A stretch of 64,000 nucleotides of DNA from Clostridia bacterium (GTDB taxonomy: Bacteria > Bacillota > Clostridia > Oscillospirales > CAG-272), in the NCBI GenBank assembly GCA_017420755.1, contig JAFQOG010000044.1:1-64000 (forward strand). Reading direction: 5' to 3'. The position numbers were made by a program, and so were the translations under genes. The notes below the pieces were generated by a model. That model was not told the DNA's origin and made no database searches. It saw nothing but the letters and a program-made list of their open reading frames with translations. Positions 8,623 to 17,747 of this stretch are shown one piece after another. The first letter of the stretch is position 1; each line of letters opens with the position of its first letter.

Positions 8623-9102
8623 TTATAGTACGAAGTCGTCAGGAACAGGAAGCTTAGCATCCAGCTTTTTCTTTAGATTATATTCTGACCTTGGATTTAT
8701 AAGCTCACGGTAGTCGAGGTCGCCTCTATCAAGGGCGGTGACGATTGTTTCTGCAGTTGCGATATTTGTTGCTAAAAGGGTGTTGTGCACATCACATAAA
8801 CGAAGTAGATTTTGCTCAACTGCATAGTGACCATTATAAAAAGAATCGTTTGTTGGGTTGGTTGAACGGAAATAGAAAAGAATATCAATCTCGTCATAGG
8901 CGATGCGGGAAGCGATTTGTTGCTCGCCACCAAGCTCACCAGAGAGGAACTTTTCGATTTTTAGTCCGGTAGCCTCGGAAATGTATGCACCTGTTGTGCT
9001 TGTTGCGCAAATAGAATGCTTACTTAAAATACCGCAATAAGCAATACAAAATTGTGTAATTAATTCTTTTTTAGTATCATCGGCAATGATGGCAATTTCC
9101 AT
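8623..9102 (-). CDS. Divergent methylglyoxal synthase-like protein
   Basis: The protein has 159 residues, the usual length for MgsA, which turns dihydroxyacetone phosphate into methylglyoxal. Family segments are clear: IAIIADD at the start, TSTTGAYISEATGL (phosphate-binding loop), SGELGGEQQIASRI, and LLRLCDVHNTLLATNIATAE. Several catalytic positions differ, however. Compared with remembered E. coli MgsA, His19 of AHD is Asp8, the catalytic Asp71 of GGDQQ is Glu, and the FFxDP...PHxPD block is replaced by YFRSTNPTNDSFYNGHY. It may be an altered-function paralogue, or an MGS-fold regulatory protein. It is monocistronic, with its own promoter, an AGGAGGG site and a terminator. Confidence 0.75.
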   Translation of the reverse strand: MEIAIIADDTKKELITQFCIAYCGILSKHSICATSTTGAYISEATGLKIEKFLSGELGGEQQIASRIAYDEIDILFYFRSTNPTNDSFYNGHYAVEQNLLRLCDVHNTLLATNIATAETIVTALDRGDLDYRELINPRSEYNLKKKLDAKLPVPDDFVL

Positions 9103-9139
9103 AATATCCCTCCTAAAAACAAATTCTTCCGTTTTTTAT

Positions 9140-9167
9140 ATTATCACAAATATATGTGCCGTGTCAA
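9140..9167 (-). promoter_or_regulatory. Predicted promoter of the methylglyoxal-synthase-like gene
   Basis: The minus strand reads TTGACA (9167-9162), a 16-bp spacer, then GATAAT (9145-9140). The rest of 9170-9350 is AT-rich and carries a near-identical pair AATATGTACAAAATT / AATATGCACAAAATT (9232-9246, 9264-9278) of unknown meaning. Confidence 0.6.
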
Positions 9168-9356
9168 TAATTTTTGTAATTTTTGCCAAAAAAGATATCA
9201 AAAATTTACATTAAATCGAACCCTTTTCGTCAATATGTACAAAATTCGTTCGTCATACTTGTAAATATGCACAAAATTTGAATTTGCGTTAAAAAACGGG
9301 AAAATGAGGTAGTATAAATCTTTCATTAAAAAATTTAAATATAGTTAAAAATAATA

Positions 9357-9385
9357 TTGACAAATTAGATATACTTTGATATAAT
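9357..9385 (+). promoter_or_regulatory. Consensus promoter of the pyrimidine operon
   Basis: TTGACA (9357-9362), a 17-bp spacer and TATAAT (9380-9385) match the consensus exactly. Transcription should start near 9392, giving a leader of about 125 nt before pyrC. Confidence 0.9.
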
Positions 9386-9399
9386 ATTAAAAAATAAAT

Positions 9400-9487
9400 C
9401 TTCGAGAGTTCTCGACAAGATTTTATGTCGTTTACGACATAAGTATAGTTATAAAAGCTCCTGTCTTGTCTCAAGATAGGATTTTTT
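9400..9487 (+). promoter_or_regulatory. Terminator/antiterminator leader of the pyr operon
   Basis: The leader ends in an intrinsic terminator: CCTGTCTTG (9460-9468) pairs with CAAGATAGG (9472-9480), followed by ATTTTTT. GACAAGA at 9414-9420 is complementary to TCTTGTC at 9464-9470 inside the terminator's 5' arm, so it could form a competing antiterminator. A perfect hairpin TTATGTCG-TTTA-CGACATAA (9423-9442) would sit inside the antiterminator loop. An upstream CGAGA-GT-TCTCG hairpin (9403-9414) overlaps the edge of the GACAAGA strand and could act as the anti-antiterminator. This is the layout of PyrR-type attenuation, but I do not recognise the classical PyrR binding loop, so the effector is not assigned. 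Confidence 0.65.
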
Positions 9488-9516
9488 ATGGAAAAGCAAA
9501 GGTTGGAGGTTCACAA

Positions 9517-10716
9517 ATGAAAGCTTATACAAGATTTAAGATTGATGAACATTTTCTAAGTGCCGCTTTGGGTAGCACAGCTTTTGGTGTTTCAAACGAT
9601 AATATTGTTATTTTTCCCGGTTTTTGTGATGTACATGTACATTTCAGAGAGCCGGGTTTTTCTTATAAGGAAACAATAAAGACAGGCTCTCTTTCGGCTG
9701 CTAATGGTGGCTACACGGACGTTTGCACAATGCCAAATTTAAAGCCTGTGCCGGACTCGATTGATAATTTACAGGCACAGCTTGATATTATAAAGCAGGA
9801 TGCTAAAATCGGAGTTCATCCATACGGCTCAATAACAGTTGGGCAAATGGGCGAGGAGCTTTCGGACCTTGATGGTATGAAGGATTTGGCTATTGCCTTT
9901 TCCGATGACGGGCGCGGAGTGCAGAGCGATTCTATGATGGAATCGGCTATGAAAAAAGCGAAGGAGCTTGATAAAATCATTGTTGCACACTGTGAAATAA
10001 ACGAGCTGCTAAGAGGTGGCTACATTCACGACGGAGAGTTTGCAAGGCTACACGGTATGAAGGGCATTTGCTCTGAAAGCGAGTGGGGGCAAATCAAGCG
10101 CGACATTGAGCTTGTTAAGAAAATAGGATGCAAATATCACGTTTGCCACATCTCGACTAAGGAGAGTGTTGAGCTTATCCGTCAGGCTAAAAAGGACGGA
10201 GTTGACATCACCTGCGAGACAGGACCTCATTATCTTGTGTTTAACGACATGATGATAAAGGACGAGGGCAGGTTTAAAATGAACCCACCTATAAGAAGTG
10301 AAGAGGACCGTCTCGCGCTTATAGAAGGAATAAAGGACGGCACCATTGATATGATTGCCACAGATCACGCACCTCATTCATTTGAGGAAAAAAGCAAGGG
10401 TCTTTCGGGCAGTAATATGGGTGTTGTCGGACTTGAAACTGCGTTTGCAGTAATGTACACGCACTTTGTAAAAACAGGCGAAATCACTATGGAAAAGCTG
10501 CTTGAGCTTATGTGCTATAACGCAAGAAAGCGCTTTGGAATAGAGCTTGGTGAGTCATACACGGTGTTTGACCTTAGTAAAAAATTCAAGGTTGACCCAA
10601 GCAGGTTCTTGTCAATGGGCAAGGCAACACCATTTGAGGGCTGTGAGCTTTATGGTGAGTGCTTAGCAACCGTCAAGGACGGAAAAATAGTTGTTAAAAA
10701 TCACAACGAATGTTAA
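9517..10716 (+). CDS. pyrC: Dihydroorotase (class I)
   Basis: The protein has 399 residues and catalyses the third step of UMP synthesis, cyclising carbamoyl aspartate to dihydroorotate. Metal ligands are visible: DVHVHFREPG (HxH), SDDGRGVQ with the Asp used in class I enzymes instead of a carboxylated Lys, VAHCE, HVCHIST, and TDHAPHS with the catalytic Asp. The start chosen is the ATG at 9517, 7 bp after a GGAGG site. The longer frame begins with a TTG inside the attenuator stem and is rejected. It is the first gene of the pyr operon. A 19-bp tandem duplication covers its stop codon. Confidence 0.95.
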   Translation: MKAYTRFKIDEHFLSAALGSTAFGVSNDNIVIFPGFCDVHVHFREPGFSYKETIKTGSLSAANGGYTDVCTMPNLKPVPDSIDNLQAQLDIIKQDAKIGVHPYGSITVGQMGEELSDLDGMKDLAIAFSDDGRGVQSDSMMESAMKKAKELDKIIVAHCEINELLRGGYIHDGEFARLHGMKGICSESEWGQIKRDIELVKKIGCKYHVCHISTKESVELIRQAKKDGVDITCETGPHYLVFNDMMIKDEGRFKMNPPIRSEEDRLALIEGIKDGTIDMIATDHAPHSFEEKSKGLSGSNMGVVGLETAFAVMYTHFVKTGEITMEKLLELMCYNARKRFGIELGESYTVFDLSKKFKVDPSRFLSMGKATPFEGCELYGECLATVKDGKIVVKNHNEC

Positions 10717-10729
10717 AAATCACAACGAA
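10692..10729 (+). repeat. 19-bp tandem duplication across the pyrC stop codon
   Basis: TGTTAAAAATCACAACGAA occurs twice in direct succession (10692-10710, 10711-10729). The first copy encodes the last codons of PyrC; the second begins with the final Cys codon and the TAA stop. Confidence 0.95.
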
Positions 10730-10791
10730 ATTTAAATTAGATTATTAAAATTAAAATAAACAAACAAGGACTATTACGAAGGAGTAAAAAG

Positions 10792-13700
10792 ATGGCAAAA
10801 AGAACAGACATCAAAAGAGTAATGATTATTGGCTCAGGTCCAATTATTATCGGTCAAGCGGCAGAGTTTGACTATGCAGGAACACAGGCGTGTCTTGCAC
10901 TTAAGGAGGAGGGATATGAGGTTATACTTGTAAACTCCAACCCTGCTACAATTATGACCGACACAACAATTGCCGATAAGGTATATATGGAGCCTTTGAC
11001 ACTTGAATATGTTGCAAAAATTATAAGACACGAGCGTCCAGACGCTATCGTTCCCGGTATCGGTGGACAAACAGGTCTTAATCTTGCTATGCAGCTTGAA
11101 AAGAAGGGTATTCTTAAGGAAAACGGCGTTGAGCTTTTAGGTACAAGCTCAAAGAGTATTGAAAGAGCCGAGGACAGAGAATTGTTTAAGGAGCTTTGTG
11201 AGGAAATTGGTGAGCCTGTTATTCCTTCCGAGATTGCTAACAATATGGAGGAGGCAATGGCAGCCATTGAAAAAATCGGCTTCCCAGTTGTTCTTCGTCC
11301 TGCATTTACCCTTGGTGGTACAGGCGGTGGCTTTGCTTACAATATGGAAGAATATGTTGTTCTTGCCGAGGGCGCATTGGCAGCATCCCCTGTTCATCAG
11401 GTTCTTGTTGAAAAGAGTGTAAGAGGCTACAAGGAAATTGAATTTGAGGTTATGCGCGACGGTGAGGATAATGCTATCACAATTTGTGGTATGGAAAACA
11501 TCGACCCTGTTGGCGTTCACACCGGTGACTCTCTTGTTGTTGCTCCTATCTTGACTCTTAACGAGAAAGACCACAAGATGCTAAACGATAGTGCAATTAA
11601 GCTAATTAAAGCACTTAAGATTTCTGGTGGATGTAACGTTCAGTTCGCACTCAACCCAGAAACAAGCGAATATTATCTTATCGAGGTTAACCCAAGAGTT
11701 TCTCGTTCCTCCGCTCTTGCATCTAAGGCAAGTGGCTACCCAATTGCAAGAGTAACTGCTAAGGTTGCTTTGGGTATGACTCTTGACGAAATAGAGGTTG
11801 CAGGTGCTAAGGCATCACACGAGCCAAGACTTGACTATATTGTTGCTAAGTTCCCACGCTTCCCATTCGATAAGTTTACAACCGTTCCAAATAAGCTCGG
11901 TACACAAATGAAGGCAACTGGTGAGTGTATGGGCATCGGCTCCAACCTTGAGGAATGCTTGCTTAAATCAGCACGTAGCTTGGAAATCGGTGTTTGCCAT
12001 CTACATATGGCAAAGTTTGACGAGCTTTCAACTGACAAAATCAAGGAATATATAAATGAATTTCACGACGACAACGCATTTGCAATCTGCGAGCTTCTTC
12101 GTCGCGGTGTAACAACTGCCGAGCTACACGAAATTACAAAGATTACTGAATATTTCTTAAAGTCCTTTGAGAAAATCGTTAAGATGGAAAAGGCTCTTAT
12201 AGAAAACAAGGAAAATGCTACTATTGTTAGAGAAGCAAAGGAAATGGGCTTTTCAGACAAGTATATTGCTAAGCTTTGGAATTCTTGCGAAAAATGCGTA
12301 TATAAATTCCGTCACGATAACGGCATTATCCCAAGCTTCAGAATGGTTGATACTGCTCACGTAGGAGCTTATACACCATATTTCTACTCATCATATCAAG
12401 GAAAGAACGAGTCAGTTCACACAGATAAGAAGAAAATTATCGTTCTTGGCGCAGGTCCTATCCGTATCGGTCAGGGCGTTGAGTTTGACTATTCAACAGT
12501 TCACGCAGTAACCACAATCAAAAAATGTGGCTACGAGGCTATCATTATTAATAACAACCCAGAAACAGTTTCAACCGACTACACAACCTCAGACAAGCTC
12601 TACTTTGAGCCACTTACTGTTGAGGATGTTATGGAGGTTATCGAGTTTGAAAAGCCAGATGGTGTTATTGCATCACTTGGCGGACAAACAGCTATCAACT
12701 TAGCAGCTCCACTTTATGAGCGCGGAGTTAAGCTTATCGGTACTGACTGTCAAGCAATTGACAGAGCCGAGAACCGTGACACCTTTGAAAAGATTCTTGA
12801 GGAGTTAGAAATTCCTCAGCCAAAGGGACAAGCAGTTACTAATATTCCGGATGGAGTAAGAGTAGCAAAGGAGGTTGGCTACCCAGTTCTTGTTCGTCCA
12901 AGCTTTGTTCTTGGTGGACGTGCAATGCAATTGGTTTCTAACGAAAACCAACTCCGTCAATACCTAAGAACAGCCGTTGAAATCGACGAGGATAAGCCGG
13001 TTTTGGTTGACCACTATATAAGAGGTAAAGAGGTTGAGGTTGACGCAATCTGCGACGGACACGACGTATTTGTTGCAGGAATTATGGAGCTTGTTGAAAG
13101 AACAGGCGTTCACTCCGGAGACTCAATCAGCGTTTACCCAGCGTTTAGCATTTCCGACAAGGTTAAGGGCAAGATTCTTACATATTCTAAGAAGCTCGGT
13201 CTTGGCATTGGCATTATTGGTCTATTTAACATTCAATTTATCGTTGACTCAAACGAGGATGTTTATATTATCGAGGTTAACCCACGTTCATCAAGAACCG
13301 TTCCATTCCTCTCAAAATCAACAGGCTATAGCCTTGCTGATATTGCAACAGAGGTTATCCTTGGAAAATCCCTCAAGGAGCTTGGAATTTTCGACCTCTA
13401 CCCACAAGAAAAGAAGAGATGGTACTGCAAGGTTCCTGTATTCTCATATAAGAAAATCAGCGGAGTTGATGCTTACTTAAGCCCTGAAATGAAATCAACC
13501 GGTGAGGCAATCGGCTACGACGATACACTCAACCGTGCATTCTATAAGGCGCTTCAAGCATCAGGTATGCAGGTTCAAAACTATGGCACAGTTTTAGTTA
13601 CTGTTGCTGATAGCGATAAGGAGGAGGCACTCCCACTTATCCGTCGCTTCTACAACCTCGGCTTCAATATCGAAGCAACTGAGGGCACAGCTAAGTTCTT

Positions 13701-13965
13701 AAAGGAGCACGGCATCAGAACCAGAGTTAAGGCGAAGATTGGCTCAGGCTCAAGCGATATTCCGGAGTCTATGCGTCAAGGACATGTTGCTTATGTAATC
13801 AACACAAGCGACCTTGATACCGACCAAGGAAAGAAGGACGGCTACCAAATCAGACACTTGGCAATTGAAAACAACATTTCACTCTTTACATCGCTTGATA
13901 CAGTAAGAATCTTGCTCGACGTACTTGAGGAAATCACAATTACAATTTCAACAATCGACGCTTAA
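10792..13965 (+). CDS. carB: Carbamoyl-phosphate synthase large subunit
   Basis: The protein has 1057 residues, full length for CarB. It makes carbamoyl phosphate from ammonia, bicarbonate and two ATP, feeding pyrimidine and arginine synthesis. The two homologous halves each start with an IIIGSGPIIIGQ- or IVLGAGPIRIGQ-type motif (near residues 10 and 553) and contain ATP-grasp signatures such as EVNPRVSRSSALASKA and EVNPRSSRTVPF. The last 130 residues or so form the MGS-like allosteric domain. The site GAAGGAG precedes the ATG. The glutaminase subunit carA is not in this operon or window. It follows pyrC by 75 bp. Confidence 0.97.
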   Translation: MAKRTDIKRVMIIGSGPIIIGQAAEFDYAGTQACLALKEEGYEVILVNSNPATIMTDTTIADKVYMEPLTLEYVAKIIRHERPDAIVPGIGGQTGLNLAMQLEKKGILKENGVELLGTSSKSIERAEDRELFKELCEEIGEPVIPSEIANNMEEAMAAIEKIGFPVVLRPAFTLGGTGGGFAYNMEEYVVLAEGALAASPVHQVLVEKSVRGYKEIEFEVMRDGEDNAITICGMENIDPVGVHTGDSLVVAPILTLNEKDHKMLNDSAIKLIKALKISGGCNVQFALNPETSEYYLIEVNPRVSRSSALASKASGYPIARVTAKVALGMTLDEIEVAGAKASHEPRLDYIVAKFPRFPFDKFTTVPNKLGTQMKATGECMGIGSNLEECLLKSARSLEIGVCHLHMAKFDELSTDKIKEYINEFHDDNAFAICELLRRGVTTAELHEITKITEYFLKSFEKIVKMEKALIENKENATIVREAKEMGFSDKYIAKLWNSCEKCVYKFRHDNGIIPSFRMVDTAHVGAYTPYFYSSYQGKNESVHTDKKKIIVLGAGPIRIGQGVEFDYSTVHAVTTIKKCGYEAIIINNNPETVSTDYTTSDKLYFEPLTVEDVMEVIEFEKPDGVIASLGGQTAINLAAPLYERGVKLIGTDCQAIDRAENRDTFEKILEELEIPQPKGQAVTNIPDGVRVAKEVGYPVLVRPSFVLGGRAMQLVSNENQLRQYLRTAVEIDEDKPVLVDHYIRGKEVEVDAICDGHDVFVAGIMELVERTGVHSGDSISVYPAFSISDKVKGKILTYSKKLGLGIGIIGLFNIQFIVDSNEDVYIIEVNPRSSRTVPFLSKSTGYSLADIATEVILGKSLKELGIFDLYPQEKKRWYCKVPVFSYKKISGVDAYLSPEMKSTGEAIGYDDTLNRAFYKALQASGMQVQNYGTVLVTVADSDKEEALPLIRRFYNLGFNIEATEGTAKFLKEHGIRTRVKAKIGSGSSDIPESMRQGHVAYVINTSDLDTDQGKKDGYQIRHLAIENNISLFTSLDTVRILLDVLEEITITISTIDA

Positions 13966-13973
13966 TTTCAAGG

Positions 13974-13991
13974 CAAGGGGAATTCCCCTTG
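13974..13991. repeat. Perfect palindrome between carB and the MORN gene
   Basis: CAAGGGGAATTCCCCTTG sits 8 bp after the carB stop and about 25 bp before the MORN start. There is no T-run, so it is not a normal terminator. An RNA-processing or stability hairpin is possible. Confidence 0.7.
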
Positions 13992-14016
13992 CTTGCCTAC
14001 GGGCAAAAGGAGAAAA

Positions 14017-15363
14017 ATGCAAAGACTTGAACTTGATGACGGAAGCATTTTCGATGTGTATATGACCACACCTAAGGGTGAGCTGGTAGGAAAAAAAGAG
14101 TACTCAAACGGCGACTATTATCAAGGCGTTTTTAATTCCTCTTATGATTTAATAAACGCACCGGGCGCAAAAATAAGGGTTACAATCGACGATGGCACAG
14201 TTTATGAAGGCGAAGCAAAGGGTTACACGCCTCACGGAAACGGAAAGATTTTTTTCCAAAACGGCGACTTTTATGAGGGCTATTTTTTAAACGGAGCACG
14301 CACAGGCGCGGGTCGAGGGAAGCGTGTTTATCCCGACGGAAGCGTTTACGAGGGTAGCTTTCTAAACGGAGAGCGCTCGGGCAAGGGAAAAATCACTTGG
14401 GCAAGCGGAAATAGATACGAGGGCGATTTTGTAAACGGCGAGCTTATGGGTAAGGGAAAATTGACTTACGCCAACGGCTGCATTTACGAGGGCGACTTTG
14501 TAAACGGTGAGCGTACAGGTAAGGGCGTTTATACTTTAGCTGAGGGCTGTGTTTATACCGGTGACTTTGTAAAAGGAGTAGCTATTGGTCAGGGAAAGCT
14601 TGTTTGGCCTGATGGTGAAATCTACGAGGGTGACTTTGTAAATGGTGAGCGCACAGGTAAGGGAAAATCTACTCGTGCCGACGGAAGCACCTATGAGGGT
14701 GAGTTTTTAAACGGGAAAAGGCACGGCAAGGGTAAAGCTTGTGATATAGGTGAAATTACAGTAATAGGAGAAGGCATGTTTTTTGAAAACGAGCTTTCAG
14801 ATGGCGAAGAAACAGTATATTTGCCCAATGAAAAAATAGTAAAATTAACATATCAAAATAAAGAAGTCACAAACACCGAAATATATCGTGATAACGGAAA
14901 AACGGAGTATATAGGCGAGTTGGTCGATGGCTACTGTAACGGTGTGGGAATGTGTAAATTCGAAAACGGAAATGTATATGTCGGCGGCTTTAAAAATGAT
15001 AAATTTGACGGTTATGGTGAATATACCTGTCCAAGCGGAGACTCCTATAAGGGAGGCTGGGAAAACGGAAAAAGGCACGGATTTGGTACATTTACTTGGG
15101 CAAACGGTACGGTTTATGAGGGCGAATATAAAGACGGTGTCCGTGCAGGATATGGAAAATATACTTGGTCGGACGGAAACACTTACGAGGGACCTATTTT
15201 AAAGGAGAATGAAACCGGATTTGGCAAATTTACCTGGGCAAATGGTGATGCTTACGAAGGAGAGTTTGTCGGCCTTGAAATGACGGGCTATGGCGTAAAG
15301 ACATTTGCAAGTGGCGCGCTCTCGAAGGTTGGAAAATGGAAAAACGGAGAGTTTATTGGTTAA
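14017..15363 (+). CDS. MORN-repeat protein encoded inside the pyr operon
   Basis: The protein has 448 residues from the ATG at 14017, which follows an AAAGGAG site. It consists almost entirely of 23-residue MORN repeats (YEGDFVNGERTGKGKLTYANG type): about eight in residues 60-240, then a non-repeat linker of about 50 residues (near 240-290), then six or seven more to the C-terminus. There is no signal peptide or membrane segment, so it should be cytoplasmic. MORN repeats form curved beta-sheets used for protein or lipid binding; no enzymatic residue is evident. The gene lies between carB and pyrK in the same direction, with a 9-bp gap to pyrK, so it is expressed with the pathway. A scaffold or regulatory role is only a guess. 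Confidence 0.9.
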   Translation: MQRLELDDGSIFDVYMTTPKGELVGKKEYSNGDYYQGVFNSSYDLINAPGAKIRVTIDDGTVYEGEAKGYTPHGNGKIFFQNGDFYEGYFLNGARTGAGRGKRVYPDGSVYEGSFLNGERSGKGKITWASGNRYEGDFVNGELMGKGKLTYANGCIYEGDFVNGERTGKGVYTLAEGCVYTGDFVKGVAIGQGKLVWPDGEIYEGDFVNGERTGKGKSTRADGSTYEGEFLNGKRHGKGKACDIGEITVIGEGMFFENELSDGEETVYLPNEKIVKLTYQNKEVTNTEIYRDNGKTEYIGELVDGYCNGVGMCKFENGNVYVGGFKNDKFDGYGEYTCPSGDSYKGGWENGKRHGFGTFTWANGTVYEGEYKDGVRAGYGKYTWSDGNTYEGPILKENETGFGKFTWANGDAYEGEFVGLEMTGYGVKTFASGALSKVGKWKNGEFIG

Positions 15364-15372
15364 GGAAAAAAG

Positions 15373-16101
15373 ATGAAAGACGTACTATTAACTATAAAAT
15401 CTAATGAAAAAATCGCCAAGAATACCTATTTAATGGTGCTTCTTGGTGACACTGAGGGAATAAAGGCTGGTGCTTTTGTTAATTTAAAGCTCGACGGCTT
15501 TTTCCTTCGCCGTCCTATCTCGGTTTGCGAGGTTGATGGTGATAAATTAACTCTTATCTACAAGGTTGTGGGTGAGGGAACTGAAAAAATGTCAAAAATG
15601 GCAGAGGGCGAAAAAATTTGGACTCTCACTGGTCTTGGCAACGGCTACGACCTATCAAAGAGCGGAGAAAGACCCCTCTTAGTTGGTGGTGGCGCAGGCG
15701 TGCCCCCAATGTATGAGCTTTGCAAGGAGCTAATAGCTGAGGGCAAAAAGCCAGCAGTAATTCTTGGCTTTGGCGCAAGTGATGAAATCTTTTTTGAAAA
15801 TGAATTTAAAGCGCTTGGTGCTGACACCTACGTGACAACAGTAGATGGCTCATATGGCACAAAGGGCTTTGTAACTGACGCCTTTGACAAGGTGGACTAT
15901 ACATACGTATATACCTGTGGTCCTGAGCCAATGCTAAAGGCTGTTTACAACAAGAGCACAACAAGTGGTCAATATAGCTTTGAGGAAAGAATGGGCTGTG
16001 GCTTTGGCGCTTGCATGGGATGCTCATGTAAAACTAAATATGGAAATAAGAGAATCTGCAAGGACGGACCTGTGCTTGAAAAGGAGGAAATCATATGGTA
16101 A
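15373..16101 (+). CDS. pyrK: Dihydroorotate dehydrogenase B electron-transfer subunit
   Basis: The protein has 242 residues. PyrK carries FAD and a [2Fe-2S] cluster and passes electrons from dihydroorotate, through PyrD-1B, to NAD+. The FAD-binding motif RRPISV and the NAD-binding GGGAGVPPMY stretch are present. The cluster cysteines appear in CGFGACMGCSCKT and the following RICKDGPV. The last codons overlap the start of pyrD by 7 bp, consistent with translational coupling of the two subunits. Confidence 0.95.
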   Translation: MKDVLLTIKSNEKIAKNTYLMVLLGDTEGIKAGAFVNLKLDGFFLRRPISVCEVDGDKLTLIYKVVGEGTEKMSKMAEGEKIWTLTGLGNGYDLSKSGERPLLVGGGAGVPPMYELCKELIAEGKKPAVILGFGASDEIFFENEFKALGADTYVTTVDGSYGTKGFVTDAFDKVDYTYVYTCGPEPMLKAVYNKSTTSGQYSFEERMGCGFGACMGCSCKTKYGNKRICKDGPVLEKEEIIW

Positions 16102-17006
16102 GCTTGAAAACCGAGCTCTGTGGAATTGAGCTTGATAACCCATTAATTCCTGCCTCTGGTACATTCGGCTTCGGCTACGAATTTGCAGAAATTTATGATA
16201 TAAATTGTCTTGGTAGCTTTTCCTTTAAGGGTACAACTAAGGACCCTCGCTTTGGAAACCCAACACCAAGAATCGCAGAATGTAAAGATGCAATGATTAA
16301 CTCCGTGGGACTTCAAAATCCGGGAGTTGAAAATGTTATAAAAAATGAGCTACCTAAATTAAGGAAATGCTTCCACAAGCCTGTTATGGCAAATGTTAGT
16401 GGATTTTCCGTTGACGAGTATGTTTACACAGTTGAAATGCTTGACAAGGAAGAGGGCATTGGTTGGTTTGAGGTAAATGTAAGCTGTCCAAACGTACACG
16501 GAGGTGGAATGAGCTTTGGCACATCCCCTGAGGCTGCCGCTGAGGTGACACGCGCAGTAAGAAAGGTAACAAATAAGCCACTTATTATTAAGCTATCTCC
16601 AAATGTAACAGATATCGTTTCTATCGCTAAGGCGTGTGAGGAGGCGGGTGCTGACGGCATCAGCTTGATTAACACACTTCTCGGTATGAAAATAGATTTA
16701 AAGACCAAAAAGCCGGTTATTGCAAACAAAATGGGAGGCTTTTCCGGCCCTGCTATCAAGCCTGTGGCTATTAGAATGGTATATCAGGTTTACGACGCAG
16801 TTAAAATTCCAATCGTGGGTGGTGGCGGAGTTGCCACAGCTGAGGACGTTATTGAAATGATGCTTGCAGGTGCAAGTGCGGTTCAGGTTGGTGCACAAAA
16901 CCTTGTTGACCCAATGGCGTGTCCAAAAATCATTGCTGATTTGCCTCGAGTAATGGAAAAATACGGTATTAAAAATTTAAAGGATATAATAGGAGGTGCC
17001 CACTAA
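16095..17006 (+). CDS. pyrD: Dihydroorotate dehydrogenase catalytic subunit (class 1B)
   Basis: The protein has 303 residues and oxidises dihydroorotate to orotate using FMN. The FMN-barrel motifs [14 protein letters not shown] and NSVGLQNPG are present. [11 protein letters not shown] carries the Cys that acts as base in class 1 enzymes, and the C-terminal phosphate site contains GGGGV. Pairing with PyrK marks it as class 1B. The ATG lies within the end of pyrK, and its own stop shares one base with the pyrF start (TAATG). Confidence 0.96.
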   Translation: MVSLKTELCGIELDNPLIPASGTFGFGYEFAEIYDINCLGSFSFKGTTKDPRFGNPTPRIAECKDAMINSVGLQNPGVENVIKNELPKLRKCFHKPVMANVSGFSVDEYVYTVEMLDKEEGIGWFEVNVSCPNVHGGGMSFGTSPEAAAEVTRAVRKVTNKPLIIKLSPNVTDIVSIAKACEEAGADGISLINTLLGMKIDLKTKKPVIANKMGGFSGPAIKPVAIRMVYQVYDAVKIPIVGGGGVATAEDVIEMMLAGASAVQVGAQNLVDPMACPKIIADLPRVMEKYGIKNLKDIIGGAH

Positions 17007-17704
17007 TGGGAAAGGACGTAATTATCGCTTGTGATTTTGCAAGCAAGGAGCAAGTGTTTTCATTCCTTGATAAATTTGAAAACGAAAAGCCATTTGTAAA
17101 AATCGGTATGGAGCTGTTTAATGCAGAAGGACCAGACATTGTAAGAGAGATTAAGAAAAGAGGCCATAAAATATTCCTCGACCTTAAGCTCCACGATATT
17201 CCAAACACAGTAAAAAAGGCAATGGCAGTGCTTTCGCGCCTTGATGTTGATATGACAAACGTACACGCGAGTGGTACTATTGCTATGATGGAGGCAGCTC
17301 TTGAGGGCTTAAGACGTGAGGATGGCACATGCCCACTTCTTATAGCAGTTACTCAGCTTACCTCTACAAGCGAGGAGAGAATGAGAGACGACCTTCTTAT
17401 TAACGAGCCAATGGATAAGGTTGTTATGCACTATGCAATGAATGCAAAGAAGGCAGGACTTGCCGGTATTGTTTGCTCACCACTTGAGGCAGAGAAGGTA
17501 CACGCTACCTGTGGCAAGGACTTTGTTACAGTTACCCCAGGCGTTCGCTTTGCTGATGGCGACAAGGGCGACCAGGTAAGAGTTATGACTCCGGCTGAGG
17601 CAAAGAAAATAGGCTCTGACTATATCGTTGTTGGAAGACCTATTACAGCAGCTGCCGACCCAGTTGCAGCATACCGTCGTTGCGTTGACGAGTTTATTGA
17701 CTAA
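17006..17704 (+). CDS. pyrF: Orotidine 5'-phosphate decarboxylase
   Basis: The protein has 232 residues and converts OMP to UMP. The signature [13 protein letters not shown] holds the Lys/Asp catalytic array, and the N-terminal VIIACDF and C-terminal [12 protein letters not shown] phosphate-binding motifs are intact. It is the compact group 1 type. Its start overlaps the pyrD stop by one base. A short R1-type palindrome follows the stop. Confidence 0.95.
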   Translation: MGKDVIIACDFASKEQVFSFLDKFENEKPFVKIGMELFNAEGPDIVREIKKRGHKIFLDLKLHDIPNTVKKAMAVLSRLDVDMTNVHASGTIAMMEAALEGLRREDGTCPLLIAVTQLTSTSEERMRDDLLINEPMDKVVMHYAMNAKKAGLAGIVCSPLEAEKVHATCGKDFVTVTPGVRFADGDKGDQVRVMTPAEAKKIGSDYIVVGRPITAAADPVAAYRRCVDEFID

Positions 17705-17710
17705 AGAGAA

Positions 17711-17730
17711 GCTCCCTTTACAAAGGAGCC
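17711..17730. repeat. Short R1-type palindrome between pyrF and pyrE
   Basis: GCTCCCTTTACAAAGGAGCC matches the outer hairpin of the R1 family (compare 25968-25989). The inner hairpin and the GAGGGATTG end are absent. A 9-bp direct repeat, GAGTTTATT, lies on either side (17690-17698 and 17739-17747); it could be a duplication or chance, since the second copy overlaps the pyrE ribosome binding region. Confidence 0.6.
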
Positions 17731-17747
17731 TTGAAAAGGAGTTTATT

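Noticed and set aside
9466-9516. TTG start extending PyrC by 17 residues
   Set aside because: The codon lies inside the attenuator terminator stem. The ATG at 9517 has a GGAGG site at good spacing and gives the normal family start.
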